Part shown: one piece after another, positions 54,959-64,000 of the stretch
Numbering within the stretch: the stretch's first letter is position 1
Layout of the letters: the number at the start of each line of letters is the position of its first letter
From: Bacteroidota bacterium
GTDB lineage: Bacteria > Bacteroidota > Bacteroidia > Bacteroidales > Paludibacteraceae
Direction of reading: 5' to 3'
DNA length: 64,000 nt
NCBI GenBank assembly: GCA_017860295.1
Contig: JAFNAS010000008.1
Location: 1-64,000 of the forward strand
The notes under the pieces: model-generated
Database searches by the model: none
Told to the model about the DNA's origin: nothing
The model's input: only the letters and a program-made list of their open reading frames with translations
Translations under genes and position numbers: made by a program

Positions 54959-55058
54959 CATTAGCCGATTTTTATAAAATATTTAATTTCTGAGAATATG
55001 AAACGGTCTCCGTTTTGGTGGAGTCTGTTTCGTATGACCGTTAAACCATTATTCGCGT

Positions 55059-55364
55059 ATGAACTCAGCCTTGAATTTATTGCTGCGTCTGGGAATTGCA
55101 ACCAGCATGCAGGATAGGGAAGCGGTAATAGACCGAATAAGTTCCGTGTTGGAAGAAAAGATGGGTACCGAACCGGATACGGCTCAAAAAGTGGGAGAAC
55201 GAATTCTTACTGGTCTTGACGGATTGAAAGATCAGCTCTCCATCGAACAAATAATATCATCTCTCTCCCGTAATGACGATGCCATAGAAAAACGGCTCGA
55301 TGATCTTACCGAAGCTGTCAACCGGCTGAATACCAATGTTGAAAAACTGATGAAGAATAAATAA
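55059..55364 (+). CDS. Small helical protein upstream of ubiB (phasin-like)
   Basis: A 101-residue protein, entirely helical in appearance. The N-terminus has LLLRLGIATSMQDREAVIDR and the C-terminal half is a coiled coil (DAIEKRLDDLTEAVNRLNTN). It lies 32 bases before ubiB and shares its probable promoter. Short phasin-like proteins next to UbiB kinases are seen in several bacteria, so it may be an accessory factor of the kinase; this is inference from position. No catalytic feature. Confidence 0.75.
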   Translation: MNSALNLLLRLGIATSMQDREAVIDRISSVLEEKMGTEPDTAQKVGERILTGLDGLKDQLSIEQIISSLSRNDDAIEKRLDDLTEAVNRLNTNVEKLMKNK

Positions 55365-55396
55365 TCGGGTCTCGTTTTCATAAATTGTATACAGCA

Positions 55397-57046
55397 ATGA
55401 AAATATTTCGGATTTACACTACATGGCTTCAGTTTGCAAGGGCATTGCAGATTGTCAGGGTGTTGGCGAAACATGCCTTTCGTGAATGGTTCTATCGGAC
55501 TAAAATGGGAAAACGGCGGTTGCGTCGCCATCCGAAGGCTCAACTCGATGTGCGTACTACCCCCGAGCGCGTAAGACTTACTATCGAAGAACTGGGCCCG
55601 ACCTACATAAAATTCGGACAGATCTTGGCCGATCGTCCCGATATCATTTCCGAACGTTTTCGTGTCGAATTGAAAAAACTACAGTCGAAGGCAATTCCCA
55701 TTGACGATACTACCGCCGTGAAATTGATTGAAGATGAACTGAACGATTCGATCGAGAATGTCTTTGCAGCTTTCGATCACCGTTGTTTGGCAGCGGCTTC
55801 TATCGGTCAGGTTTACCAGGGACGTTTGCATACGGGCGAAGAGGTGATTGTTAAAATTCAACGGCCGCATATTATCAGTAAAATAAAACTGGATATTTAC
55901 CTGATGCACTTTGTCGCCAAACAATTGGTGAAAAATTATCCCGATTTGGTGGCCATCAATGTATTGGGATTTATCTCCGAGTTTCAGGATAAGATTATGA
56001 AAGAGCTTGATTATACGGTCGAAGCATCGAATATCAAGCGGTTTGAATTCATGTTTCAAAATGATCCTACGGTACATATTCCGGCTGTTCATATCGAATA
56101 TTCGACACGTAAGTTGTTGATTATGGAAAAAATAGTAGGTATTGCTCCGGATAATATTCAACGGCTTCAGTCGGAAGGTTATGATCTGCATCAGATTGCC
56201 GTGAATGGAGCCAATGCCTTACTGAGAATGATTTTGGAAGAGGGCTTTTTTCATGGCGATCCGCATCCTGGTAATCTCTTTATTCTGCCCAATAATGTTG
56301 TGGCATTTATCGACTTCGGAATGGTTGGTGTTTTACGTCCCCGTGAAATGAGTTTTCTGTCGCAGTTCTGTATGGGTTTTGTGCGTCGTGATACCCGTGC
56401 CATAGCTTCTTCTTTGCTTACATTATGCGACGTAAAATTCTTTGATCAGACTGAAGATATGGAATTCCAAATCGATCAGATCTTGAAGCAATATAGTCAC
56501 CTTACAACCGAAGAGATTGATTTCTCGAAAGTGATGCAGGATTGTATCAATTTGGTGGTATTATTCCAGCTTAAAATTCCTTCCGGAATATTTATGCTGG
56601 CAAAATCGCTTGCTACATTGCAAAAATTTGCCGGAAATCTTGATCCGGATATTGCCTTAACTCCCATTGTTCTGCCTTATGCAAAAAAACTGGTTATGAC
56701 TCGTTTCAGTCCTAAAAAACTGGCGGCCTCCATTTACGATACAGCGATGGATTATGTTACATTAATCAATACACTCCCTTCTACGGTAAACGAAATTCTC
56801 TATAAAATCAAGGAAGGCACCATGCACCATCAGGTGCATATTGACGAAAAGAATCCGGTTACACGGGTATTTAAAAATATCGGTTATCGCATGGTGTCTG
56901 CTATCCTGATTATCGGGGTATTTGTAGGCTCTTCTATTCTTATCGTCAACACTCCGGAAAGGCCATACGGGCAGTTTGCGCTCTACATGTCTTCATGTAT
57001 TATTGTTATTTTACTTTTGAAGGCACTCTTTGCCCGAAAAAAATAG
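55397..57046 (+). CDS. UbiB/AarF-family ABC1 atypical kinase
   Basis: About 549 residues from the ATG at 55397 (a TTG four codons earlier also opens the frame). ABC1/UbiB features: the KxGQ-like motif GPTYIKFGQILADRPDIISE near 55-74, the Ala-rich loop AASIGQVYQGRL near 131-142, the catalytic HGDPHPGNLFIL near 285-296, and the metal-binding IDFGMVG near 303-309. Two membrane segments lie at the C-terminus (about 500-520 and 527-545). The family supports quinone biosynthesis or lipid homeostasis through ATPase activity. Confidence 0.93.
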   Translation: MKIFRIYTTWLQFARALQIVRVLAKHAFREWFYRTKMGKRRLRRHPKAQLDVRTTPERVRLTIEELGPTYIKFGQILADRPDIISERFRVELKKLQSKAIPIDDTTAVKLIEDELNDSIENVFAAFDHRCLAAASIGQVYQGRLHTGEEVIVKIQRPHIISKIKLDIYLMHFVAKQLVKNYPDLVAINVLGFISEFQDKIMKELDYTVEASNIKRFEFMFQNDPTVHIPAVHIEYSTRKLLIMEKIVGIAPDNIQRLQSEGYDLHQIAVNGANALLRMILEEGFFHGDPHPGNLFILPNNVVAFIDFGMVGVLRPREMSFLSQFCMGFVRRDTRAIASSLLTLCDVKFFDQTEDMEFQIDQILKQYSHLTTEEIDFSKVMQDCINLVVLFQLKIPSGIFMLAKSLATLQKFAGNLDPDIALTPIVLPYAKKLVMTRFSPKKLAASIYDTAMDYVTLINTLPSTVNEILYKIKEGTMHHQVHIDEKNPVTRVFKNIGYRMVSAILIIGVFVGSSILIVNTPERPYGQFALYMSSCIIVILLLKALFARKK

Positions 57047-57090
57047 GATATAATTTATTATCAATCAAATTATTTTAGACAGAAAAACCA

Positions 57091-58497
57091 ATGGAACAGA
57101 TTCAGAAAACGTTGCGCGATGCAAAAGGGATGAGATGGCTGGTGTTGATGCTGGTGTCGTTTACAATGATGTGTATGTATTATTTGACGGATGCGATGGC
57201 TCCGTTACAACAATATCTGCAAGCCGATTTGCATTGGTCTGCAACCGAATACGGACTGTTTACCAGTGGTTACGGGTGGTTTAATGTTTTTCTGTTGATG
57301 CTTGTTTTCGGCGGAATGATTCTGGATAAACTGGGTACCCGTTTTACTGGTATTTTGGCTATTCTCATCATGTTGGTTGGTGCGTTGATAAAGTATTGGG
57401 CTGTTGCAGGTCATATCAACGGAACAGTTACAATTGCTGTGGGTTCGTTCGAAATTCTGGGTGCAACATCCCGTTCGGCCTTAATGGCCGGGCTGGGCTT
57501 TGCTATTTTTGGTGTCGGTTGCGAAATGTTTGGTATCACAGCCAATAAGGCAGTGGTTCGCTGGTTTAAGGGAAAGGAAATGGCTTTGGCTATAGGCTTG
57601 AATACTTCAACCGGGCGTATCGGAACGGCTTTAGCCATGTTTACTCCACTACCGTTGTATAATTTGACTAAAAGTGTGAGCACACCAGTGCTTTTGTCGC
57701 TCGTTTTACTTGGGCTTGGGTTACTGGTGTTCTGCTTGTTTAATATTTTCGATAAACGATTGGACAGGGAAGAAGCTGCAGCCGGCATACAGTCGAATGA
57801 TGAGTTTAAGTTTTCGGATGTGACTGAAATTGCAAAAAACAGAGCATTCTGGTATATCGCTATTTTGTGTGTGCTTTTTTATTCGGCAGTATTTCCTTTT
57901 ATTAAGTTTGCTACCAATTTGATTGTTCAGAAATTTGCCGTTTCAGATACTTTTGCCGGTTATATTCCTGCATTGTTGCCGGCAAGTGCATTGTTGCTGA
58001 CTCCTTTGTTCGGTGGAATCTCGGACAAAAAAGGGAAGGCTGCTAGTATAATGATCCTGGGTGCTATTTTATTGGTATGTGTTCACTTGTTGTTCTCTAT
58101 CCCGTCGTTGAATAGTTTTGCCGTAGCTATTGGATTGGTAATGGTTTTGGGAGTAGCTTTTTCATTGGTGCCTTCGGCTATGTGGCCTTCGGTTGCCAAA
58201 ATTATTCCGCATAATAAATTGGGTACGGCTTATGCCATGATTTTTTGGGTACAGAACTGGGGATTGATGGGCGTTCCTCTTTTAATTGGATATGTGCTGG
58301 ATAAATATTGTATTATCGGTACAGCAACAAAAATGATTGGAGGTAAAGAGCAAATCGTAACACAGTATAATTATACGCTTCCGATGCTTATATTTGCGTG
58401 TTTTGGTGTAGTGGCTATTTTATTCGCATTTCTACTGAAACACGAAGATGCTAAAAAAGGATACGGGCTTGAACGTCCTAATATCAGTAATGAGTAA
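57091..58497 (+). CDS. Major facilitator superfamily transporter
   Basis: A 468-residue protein with twelve membrane segments. The N-terminal part has YYLTDAMAPLQQYLQADLHW near 30-49 and GYGWFNVFLLMLVFGGMILDKLGTR near 65, corresponding to the MFS loop 2-3 motif; the second half begins near 245 and includes GISDKKGKAASIM near 310. A hydrophilic loop with NDEFKFSDVTEIAKN separates the halves. The substrate is unknown; organic acid or sugar are both possible. It ends before a strong terminator. Confidence 0.9.
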   Translation: MEQIQKTLRDAKGMRWLVLMLVSFTMMCMYYLTDAMAPLQQYLQADLHWSATEYGLFTSGYGWFNVFLLMLVFGGMILDKLGTRFTGILAILIMLVGALIKYWAVAGHINGTVTIAVGSFEILGATSRSALMAGLGFAIFGVGCEMFGITANKAVVRWFKGKEMALAIGLNTSTGRIGTALAMFTPLPLYNLTKSVSTPVLLSLVLLGLGLLVFCLFNIFDKRLDREEAAAGIQSNDEFKFSDVTEIAKNRAFWYIAILCVLFYSAVFPFIKFATNLIVQKFAVSDTFAGYIPALLPASALLLTPLFGGISDKKGKAASIMILGAILLVCVHLLFSIPSLNSFAVAIGLVMVLGVAFSLVPSAMWPSVAKIIPHNKLGTAYAMIFWVQNWGLMGVPLLIGYVLDKYCIIGTATKMIGGKEQIVTQYNYTLPMLIFACFGVVAILFAFLLKHEDAKKGYGLERPNISNE

Positions 58498-58523
58498 AGA
58501 ATCGATTTTGTCTTTTTTAACTG

Positions 58524-58567
58524 CAAATCAATTTTACATCGTTGATGTGGGGTTGATTTGTCGTTTT
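58524..58567 (+). terminator. Intrinsic terminator after the MFS gene
   Basis: A continuous 17-bp stem (58524-58540 with 58544-58560, four G-T pairs, loop GTT) is followed by a T run. The rest of the 355-base space 58498-58852 holds the asnB promoter region and no gene. Confidence 0.8.
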
Positions 58568-58795
58568 TTTGGGGTATGCCTCTAAAAACAGGTTGTTTTT
58601 TATAGAAAGGTTGTTTTGAGATAGGGTGATGATGTAAATAGTCTGTTTTTTCTGATATCGGGGTAAGAAAACAGGGGGTATATATGAAAATGAATAAATA
58701 TCAAAATGTATGGCGATTTGCATATTTTTGCGTCAATATGTAATATGTTAGGTTTTTTATTAAAGCAAAATGATATTTATATGAGAAAAAACATG

Positions 58796-58803
58796 TACAT
58801 TTG
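58796..58803 (+). promoter_or_regulatory. -7 box upstream of asnB
   Basis: TACATTTG matches TAnnTTTG exactly; transcription would start near 58810, about 43 bases before the asnB ATG. The -33 element is weak. Confidence 0.55.
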
Positions 58804-58852
58804 CATCGGTGTTATTGCCAAAAGAATAACTAATTGATAAATAAACGATAAT

Positions 58853-60529
58853 ATGTGTGGATTTGTAGGAATATTCGACCTGAAGGTAAAAGCAGAAGAT
58901 TTGCGTGCTCAGGTACTCAAGATGTCGAAAAAAATCAGGCACCGTGGACCCGATTGGTCGGGTATATATTGCGGAGAAAAAGCGATTATGTCGCATGAAC
59001 GCCTCTCAATTGTCGACGTGGCTTCGGGAAAACAACCGTTGTTTAGTAAAGATGGAAATTTGGTTCTTGCTGTCAATGGTGAAATTTATAATCATCAGGA
59101 AATTCGTGACCGCTATGCCGGTAAATATGAGTTTTTGACCAAATCGGACTGTGAAGTTATTTTGGCTTTGTATCAGGATAAGGGTCCTGATTTCATGGAA
59201 GAGTTAAGCGGGATTTTTGCTTTTTGTTTGTACGATAAAGAAAAAGATCTGTTTATGGTTGGCCGTGATCATATCGGGATTATTCCGCTTTATATGGGTT
59301 GGGACAAACGAGGAAATTTTTATGTTGCTTCGGAATTAAAATCATTGGAAGGATATTGCAATATCATTCAGGAATTTATGCCCGGACATTATCTCTATAG
59401 TCCAGACGGTGAAGTGAAAAAATGGTATACCCGCGACTGGATGCAATACGATAATGTGAAAGATAATTCGACAAGTATTGATGATTTACGTACAGCTCTC
59501 GAAGATGCTGTTCGCCGGCAATTGATGTCGGATGTGCCTTATGGCGTGTTACTTTCTGGCGGGTTGGATTCGTCTATTATTTCGGCGGTTGCTAAAAAAT
59601 TTGCGTCAAAACGTGTTGAAAATGGGAATATGCAGGAAGCTTGGTGGCCGCAGTTGCATTCGTTTGCAGTAGGTCTTGAAGGCTCGCCCGACCTTATTGC
59701 AGCTCGCAAAGTGGCCGATTATATCGGATCGGTGCATCATGAAATCCATTTTACTATCGAAGAGGGTATTGATGCGGTAAGCGATGTGATTTACCATCTT
59801 GAAACCTATGATGTAACTACGGTGCGGGCATCTACCCCAATGTATCTTATGGCTCGCGTCATTAAGTCGATGGGGGTGAAAATGGTACTTTCGGGAGAGG
59901 GAGCCGATGAAATTTTTGGCGGTTATCTCTATTTTCATAAAGCACCGAATGCAAAAGAGTTTCACGAAGAGACAGTTCGAAAGCTTGATAAATTGCATCT
60001 TTATGATTGTCTTCGAGCTAATAAATCATTAGCAGCATGGGGTGTAGAAGGTCGTGTGCCTTTCCTCGATAAGGAATTCCTTGATGTAGCGATGCGCCTA
60101 AATCCACAAGATAAAATGGTGACAGCCGAACATAATATGGAAAAATGGGTTCTACGAAAAGCGTTTGAAGCTTATCTTCCGGAATCGGTGACCTGGCGTC
60201 AGAAAGAGCAATTTTCAGACGGAGTGGGATATAGTTGGATTGATACCCTTAAGGCACGTGCTAACGAAAAGGTTTCCGATCAGGAGCTTGCAAATGCCAA
60301 GTTTCGTTTCCCGATCAATCCTCCGAAAACCAAAGAGGAGTATCTCTATCGCTCTATTTTCACGGAACACTTTCCATCCGATTCTGCTGCATCTACGGTT
60401 CCTTCCGATCCATCGGTTGCTTGCAGTACTCCCATCGCTTTGGAGTGGGATGAAAGTTTTAAGAAAAATGCCGATCCCTCAGGACGTTCGGTTTTGTCTG
60501 TGCATAATGATGCAAAGGGTAATGAATAA
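58853..60529 (+). CDS. asnB: Asparagine synthetase B (glutamine-hydrolysing)
   Basis: Makes asparagine from aspartate, glutamine and ATP. The 558-residue protein begins MCGFVGIFD with the amidotransferase nucleophile Cys2, followed by RHRGPDWSG near 28-36 and VNGEIYNHQE near 72. The synthetase domain has the PP-loop LSGGLDSSIISA near 230-241 and LSGEGADEIFGGY near 345-357, and the WGVEGRVPFLDKEFLD segment near 398-413. The C-terminal ~45 residues are a Ser/Pro-rich tail. Length and order match the E. coli AsnB class. Confidence 0.97.
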   Translation: MCGFVGIFDLKVKAEDLRAQVLKMSKKIRHRGPDWSGIYCGEKAIMSHERLSIVDVASGKQPLFSKDGNLVLAVNGEIYNHQEIRDRYAGKYEFLTKSDCEVILALYQDKGPDFMEELSGIFAFCLYDKEKDLFMVGRDHIGIIPLYMGWDKRGNFYVASELKSLEGYCNIIQEFMPGHYLYSPDGEVKKWYTRDWMQYDNVKDNSTSIDDLRTALEDAVRRQLMSDVPYGVLLSGGLDSSIISAVAKKFASKRVENGNMQEAWWPQLHSFAVGLEGSPDLIAARKVADYIGSVHHEIHFTIEEGIDAVSDVIYHLETYDVTTVRASTPMYLMARVIKSMGVKMVLSGEGADEIFGGYLYFHKAPNAKEFHEETVRKLDKLHLYDCLRANKSLAAWGVEGRVPFLDKEFLDVAMRLNPQDKMVTAEHNMEKWVLRKAFEAYLPESVTWRQKEQFSDGVGYSWIDTLKARANEKVSDQELANAKFRFPINPPKTKEEYLYRSIFTEHFPSDSAASTVPSDPSVACSTPIALEWDESFKKNADPSGRSVLSVHNDAKGNE

Positions 60530-60550
60530 AACGATAAATTTATGTAACAA

Positions 60551-60587
60551 AAAAGAACGCTTCGGATACCGAGGCGTTCTTTTTTTT
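60551..60587 (+). terminator. Intrinsic terminator after asnB
   Basis: AAAGAACGCTTCGG pairs with CCGAGGCGTTCTTT around the loop ATA, followed by a run of T. The stem is perfect apart from one G-T pair. Confidence 0.92.
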
Positions 60588-60666
60588 GTTAAGGTGATGT
60601 AATGCGGATTTTGTAGATGCAAAAAACCGACTCTCAATTTATTGATGAATTGACTTTTGATTTTTC

Positions 60667-61203
60667 TTAACGACTAGTCAATTCGTTTTGATTCATTATT
60701 TCGACCTGACAGCTGATTGGTTTGCCAGTCGTTTTATCAATAAGAAGTATATCTGGAATATCCGTATTGGATGTTTTAGAACGAAATGAAATCAGATATT
60801 TTTTTTCTTTATCGGCTTTGAAACGTAATAAATAGTGCTTGTGATAATCGGGCGTTGTACAGCCTGTTTTTGTCGCGACTGCTATTGTGGGTTTATTGCA
60901 TCTGGCATTCCAACCTCTGTAGTGTCGAATTTCGATTGCTCTTTCTCCAGCCTTTGCCTTAACATATTTTGGCCATCCTTTTTGATAACTGCCGACAACC
61001 TGAGAATCGATTCTGACAAGTAATGTTGCCTCGAGATAGTTTTTACCATTGATGTTGACTTGATCTTTTTCTCCTGAGACCTGAAACATCTCAGAATCGG
61101 ATACTTTGCTGCCGCAATAGGCTTTGGGAGTGATGCAGCAATTGGAAAAGAAAGGAATAGATAAACATGCTAATAAGCACATGTAAATTGAGCTGACACG
61201 CAT
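60667..61203 (-). CDS. Hypothetical secreted protein
   Basis: A 178-residue protein with an N-terminal signal peptide (hydrophobic about residues 5-20) and a Cys-Cys around 22-23 that may be a lipoprotein attachment site (FFSNCC). The mature part is beta-rich with conserved-looking Cys residues (Cys102, Cys115 region) and the segments ATLLVRIDSQVVGSYQKGWP and HKHYLLRFKADKEKKYLISF. No family recognised. The gene is isolated on the minus strand between asnB and ftsY, so it is a single transcription unit; the space to ftsY (61204-61507) holds only promoter-like sequence. Confidence 0.75.
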   Translation of the reverse strand: MRVSSIYMCLLACLSIPFFSNCCITPKAYCGSKVSDSEMFQVSGEKDQVNINGKNYLEATLLVRIDSQVVGSYQKGWPKYVKAKAGERAIEIRHYRGWNARCNKPTIAVATKTGCTTPDYHKHYLLRFKADKEKKYLISFRSKTSNTDIPDILLIDKTTGKPISCQVEIMNQNELTSR

Positions 61204-61450
61204 ACGCTAATGGCGATTATTTTATTGATATTGCTGGGTATCTCTACAACAATACCCTCTTTAGATTTGGTCTACAAAAGTAGTACGTTTTTTTTATACG
61301 AACAAGTTATCAACAGATGATAGTTGAAAATATAACGAACAATAACAAAGTAAATATTATTTATAATTGTAAAAATTAAGTACAAAATAAATGATTGTTT
61401 GTAAACCAAATTGAGACTAAGCCTTTGTTGTATCTCTCTCTCTTTTTTTG

Positions 61451-61458
61451 TACATTTG
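61451..61458 (+). promoter_or_regulatory. -7 box upstream of ftsY
   Basis: TACATTTG at 61451-61458 matches TAnnTTTG; a TTTG lies 23 bases upstream (61424-61427), slightly too far for the best spacing. The leader to the ftsY ATG would be about 43 bases. Confidence 0.5.
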
Positions 61459-61507
61459 ATAGTTCAAACAAAACAATCCTATCTGATTATAAATCAACTA
61501 TAAAACA

Positions 61508-62461
61508 ATGGGGATCTTTAATTTTTTCTCAAAAGAAAAGCAAGAAACATTGGATAAGGGGCTTGAAAAAACCAAGGCCAATGTGTTCTCAAAACTTTCA
61601 CGGGCGATTGCAGGTAAATCGAAAGTAGATGACGAGGTACTTGATAATCTGGAAGAGGTTTTGGTAACTTCGGATGTCGGTATTGACACTACGTTGAGGA
61701 TTATCAAACGTATAGAAGAGCGTGTGGCTCGTGATAAATATATGGGGACTTCGGAATTGAATGTTATTTTAAAAGAAGAAGTGGCTGCATTGCTGGAACA
61801 GAATAATACCGGAGCAATGTTTGATTTTACCAATCCATTGGATAAGAAACCGTATGTGATAATGGTTGTGGGTGTAAATGGAGTTGGAAAAACGACAACT
61901 ATCGGTAAACTAGCCTATCAGTTCAAAAAAGCAGGGAAAAGTGTCTATCTGGGTGCGGCAGATACGTTTCGTGCTGCGGCCGTCGAACAATTGGTTATCT
62001 GGGGCGAGCGAGTAGGGGTTCCTGTGGTGAAACAACAGATGGGATCCGATCCGGCTTCCGTTGCTTTCGATACTCTTAGCTCGGCTAAGGTGAATGGAGC
62101 TGATGTGGTGATTATTGACACGGCTGGGCGATTGCATAATAAAGTGAATCTGATGAACGAGTTAACCAAAATCAAGAATGTGATGCAAAAAGTGGTTCCG
62201 GATGCACCACACGAAGTGCTATTGGTGTTAGATGGTTCTACCGGACAAAATGCTTTTGAGCAGGCACGTCAGTTTACAAAAGCGACAGAGGTAACTGCAC
62301 TGGCTATCACCAAACTGGATGGTACAGCAAAAGGTGGTGTGGTGATTGGAATTTCGGATCAATTTAAAATACCGGTACACTATATCGGTTTGGGAGAAGG
62401 AATGGAAGATTTACAAGTGTTTTCTAAAGAGGAATTTGTAGAATCTTTATTCAAGGAGTAG
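61508..62461 (+). CDS. ftsY: Signal recognition particle receptor FtsY
   Basis: Membrane-associated GTPase that docks SRP-ribosome complexes at the translocon. The 317-residue protein has an N-terminal helical N domain (about 20-95) after a short basic start (KEKQETLDKGLEKTKAN), and the NG domain with G1 GVNGVGKTTTIGKLA near 123-137, the insertion-box DTFRAAAVEQL near 158-168, G3 DTAGRLHNK near 206-214, and G4 TKLDGTAKGG near 262-271. It lacks the long acidic A domain of E. coli FtsY, as is typical of Bacteroidota. Confidence 0.97.
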   Translation: MGIFNFFSKEKQETLDKGLEKTKANVFSKLSRAIAGKSKVDDEVLDNLEEVLVTSDVGIDTTLRIIKRIEERVARDKYMGTSELNVILKEEVAALLEQNNTGAMFDFTNPLDKKPYVIMVVGVNGVGKTTTIGKLAYQFKKAGKSVYLGAADTFRAAAVEQLVIWGERVGVPVVKQQMGSDPASVAFDTLSSAKVNGADVVIIDTAGRLHNKVNLMNELTKIKNVMQKVVPDAPHEVLLVLDGSTGQNAFEQARQFTKATEVTALAITKLDGTAKGGVVIGISDQFKIPVHYIGLGEGMEDLQVFSKEEFVESLFKE

Positions 62462-62487
62462 ATAAACCATTTATAACTAAGCGGGTG

Positions 62488-63405
62488 ATGAAATACGTAA
62501 TAATAACATCAATTTTGTTTCTGAGTGTTTGTAGCTCATATCTTATGGCTCAAAAGCAGATTGTTTTGCCGTTGTGGCCGAATGGAGCGAAAGAAAGTAA
62601 CGGAATTATAGCACCTGAAAAGGTTGAAAATAAACATCGTATTGTCAATATTTCGGAAGCGGCCATTACGATTCAACGGCCGACTACTAAGGCGACAGGA
62701 GCTGCGGTTATTATCTGTCCGGGCGGAGGATATGTTGGTGAAGCAGCCTTTCATGAAGGTTATCAGTTTGCCGATTGGTTAAATGAGTTAGGGATTGCCG
62801 GAATTGTGCTGAAATATCGGTTGCCCAATGGACATTCGGATATTCCACTGATAGATGCTAAACGGGCAATCCGGTTGGTACGAGCTCATGCTGCCGAATG
62901 GAATATTGACCCTCAAAAAATAGCGATTGCTGGCTTTTCTGCCGGAGGTCATCTTGCGTCAACACTGGGAACTCATTTCGATAGTGGCGATACACAGTCA
63001 CCCGATGCGATTGAACGTTTCTCTTCCCGTCCTGATCTGATGTTGTTGTTTTATCCGGTCATTTCTATGAAGAAAGAGCTTACTCATGCCGGTTCTCGTC
63101 TCAACCTGTTAGGGCAGAACCCGACATCCCAACTAGAACGGTTATATTCTAACGAATTGCAGGTGAAGAGCAATACGCCGCCTGCTATTTTGTTTCTTAG
63201 CGATGATGATGGAGCTGTACCTCCGGCAAATAGTATTCAATTTTACAATGCGTTGAAAGAGAATAAAATACCGGCCTCGCTTGTTATATTCCCAACCGGT
63301 GGTCATGGATGGGGGATGAGAACCAATGTTTCTTTTTGGAAGATATGGAGGGAAATGCTTACCGACTGGTTTATGAAAAATCAGTTCGTGAAACCGCAGA
63401 AATAG
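62488..63405 (+). CDS. Secreted alpha/beta-hydrolase (acetyl esterase-like)
   Basis: About 305 residues from the ATG at 62488 (a GTG precedes it in frame). The signal peptide ends near MAQ (about residue 22). The oxyanion PGGGY is near 75-79, the nucleophile in GFSAGGHLAS near 149-158, acid in LSDDDGAVPP near 240, and His in GGHGWGM near 275. It is a paralogue of the esterase at 37277-38200: both share the LPLWPxG/LLWQxG opening, VLKYRLP and SAGGHLA. It lies 26 bases after ftsY, outside the pectin locus. Probable polysaccharide deacetylation. Confidence 0.87.
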   Translation: MKYVIITSILFLSVCSSYLMAQKQIVLPLWPNGAKESNGIIAPEKVENKHRIVNISEAAITIQRPTTKATGAAVIICPGGGYVGEAAFHEGYQFADWLNELGIAGIVLKYRLPNGHSDIPLIDAKRAIRLVRAHAAEWNIDPQKIAIAGFSAGGHLASTLGTHFDSGDTQSPDAIERFSSRPDLMLLFYPVISMKKELTHAGSRLNLLGQNPTSQLERLYSNELQVKSNTPPAILFLSDDDGAVPPANSIQFYNALKENKIPASLVIFPTGGHGWGMRTNVSFWKIWREMLTDWFMKNQFVKPQK

Positions 63406-63438
63406 AGTCCGTTGATTGATAATTAATTGTATCTAAAA

Positions 63439-64000
63439 ATGAGAAAGTATATTCTTATTACACTGTTAAGTTTATGTGCAACCTCTTTTCTGTATGCACA
63501 ACAAGAACCTTTAGCTAAGGCCGTTTTGGAAAAAACGGTGGCTATGATGAAACGTTCTGCGGTCAAGATTTTATTTTCAACGACCATGGAATCGGCAAGT
63601 AAAAAGAAAAGCAACTTGTCGGGCACACTGATGTTATTGGGCAATAAATTCAAATTAAGCATGAACGGGGTGGAATCCTATTTTGACGGGAAGACACAAT
63701 GGGTATTTGTTCCGGAGAATAATGAAGTCACAGTATCAACTATATCAGCCAAAGATCAAAAACAAATGAATCCATTGTCGGTATTATCACAATATAGTGG
63801 AAATAATACAAAAATAATGTTGAATCGTGAGAGTCGTACCACTCCCAATCAGATAATCATCGATCTGTTTCCAACCTCCAAGTCGGCCAATGAATTTAGA
63901 ATTATTGTAAAAATTAATAAACATACAAATGCTCCGCAATCGTTGCAGTTGTTTGATCGTGACGGATCGAAAACGACTGTGATAATAAAATCCTTTCAGA
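63439..64000 (+). CDS. LolA-like outer-membrane lipoprotein carrier, N-terminal part cut by window end
   Basis: A frame opening at the ATG 63439-63441 runs off the window after 187 codons. It begins with a signal peptide (MRKYILITLLSLCATSFLYA) and continues with the LolA-like fold: KILFSTTMESASKKKSNLSG, then FKLSMNGVESYFDGKTQWVF and VPENNEVTVSTIS. The strand pattern and the D-G-K-T-x-W element are typical of Bacteroidota LolA-family carriers, which ferry lipoproteins across the periplasm. The C-terminus is missing, so full length is unknown. It follows the esterase gene by 33 bases. Confidence 0.85.
   Translation, partial: MRKYILITLLSLCATSFLYAQQEPLAKAVLEKTVAMMKRSAVKILFSTTMESASKKKSNLSGTLMLLGNKFKLSMNGVESYFDGKTQWVFVPENNEVTVSTISAKDQKQMNPLSVLSQYSGNNTKIMLNRESRTTPNQIIIDLFPTSKSANEFRIIVKINKHTNAPQSLQLFDRDGSKTTVIIKSFQ

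Overview
The window is chromosomal DNA of a member of the Bacteroidota, most likely order Bacteroidales. The evidence is a SusC/SusD pair with its own ECF sigma/FecR anti-sigma module, the type IX secretion translocon protein SprA/Sov, DUF4296, DUF6515 and DUF389 family proteins, a DUF4372-type IS4 transposase end, and several start regions carrying the Bacteroidota -7 promoter motif TAnnTTTG instead of a sigma-70 -10 box. I cannot name the genus. No rRNA or tRNA gene and no CRISPR array was seen.

Layout. 1-4100: the edge of an insertion sequence, an unrecognised 238-residue protein, a solitary cas6, tatD and a four-helix-bundle (IVS-type) gene, all on the minus strand. This part is rich in repeats: a 21-bp degenerate tandem array, a perfect 34-bp palindrome that contains the cas6 stop codon, the first copy of a ~190-bp interspersed multi-hairpin repeat, and inverted oligonucleotide repeats around the four-helix-bundle gene. 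4100-12100: housekeeping genes (guaA, fabI, lspA, a DUF4296 lipoprotein, manA), a divergent M1-like peptidase and a stand-alone DNA methyltransferase; the second copy of the interspersed repeat lies at about 8.4-8.64 kb. 12200-18700: a tetR-adaptor-RND pump-outer membrane factor efflux operon with a palindromic operator at its head. 18850-26300: sprA, 2480 codons. 27100-28900: a nitroreductase and a slipin.

29100-39230 is a carbohydrate-utilisation locus on the plus strand: ECF sigma factor, FecR anti-sigma, a SusC with the N-terminal STN signalling domain, SusD, two secreted alpha/beta-hydrolase esterases and a CE8 pectin methylesterase. Together these suggest uptake and de-esterification of pectin, with the SusC receptor signalling its own expression through FecR and the sigma factor. 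No depolymerase for pectin is present here.

39290-47420, mostly minus strand, holds a SAM-methyltransferase-like protein, a divergent DapB paralogue, a DUF389 membrane protein, a striking 21/42-bp tandem array, a PfkB sugar kinase, a CI-repressor-like HTH protein, long gene-poor stretches and thymidine kinase. 47600-64000, mostly plus strand, holds a hypothetical protein with rsmI, two envelope proteins, an EamA transporter, purD, a FetA/FetB-type ABC transporter, a UbiB kinase with a small helical partner, an MFS transporter, asnB, a small secreted protein, ftsY, a third esterase, and the start of a LolA-like protein cut by the window end.

Most of the window is ordinary. The parts that repay a second look are the structured repeats, the solitary cas6, the divergent DapB and M1-like proteins, and the gene-poor 45.0-45.8 kb stretch.
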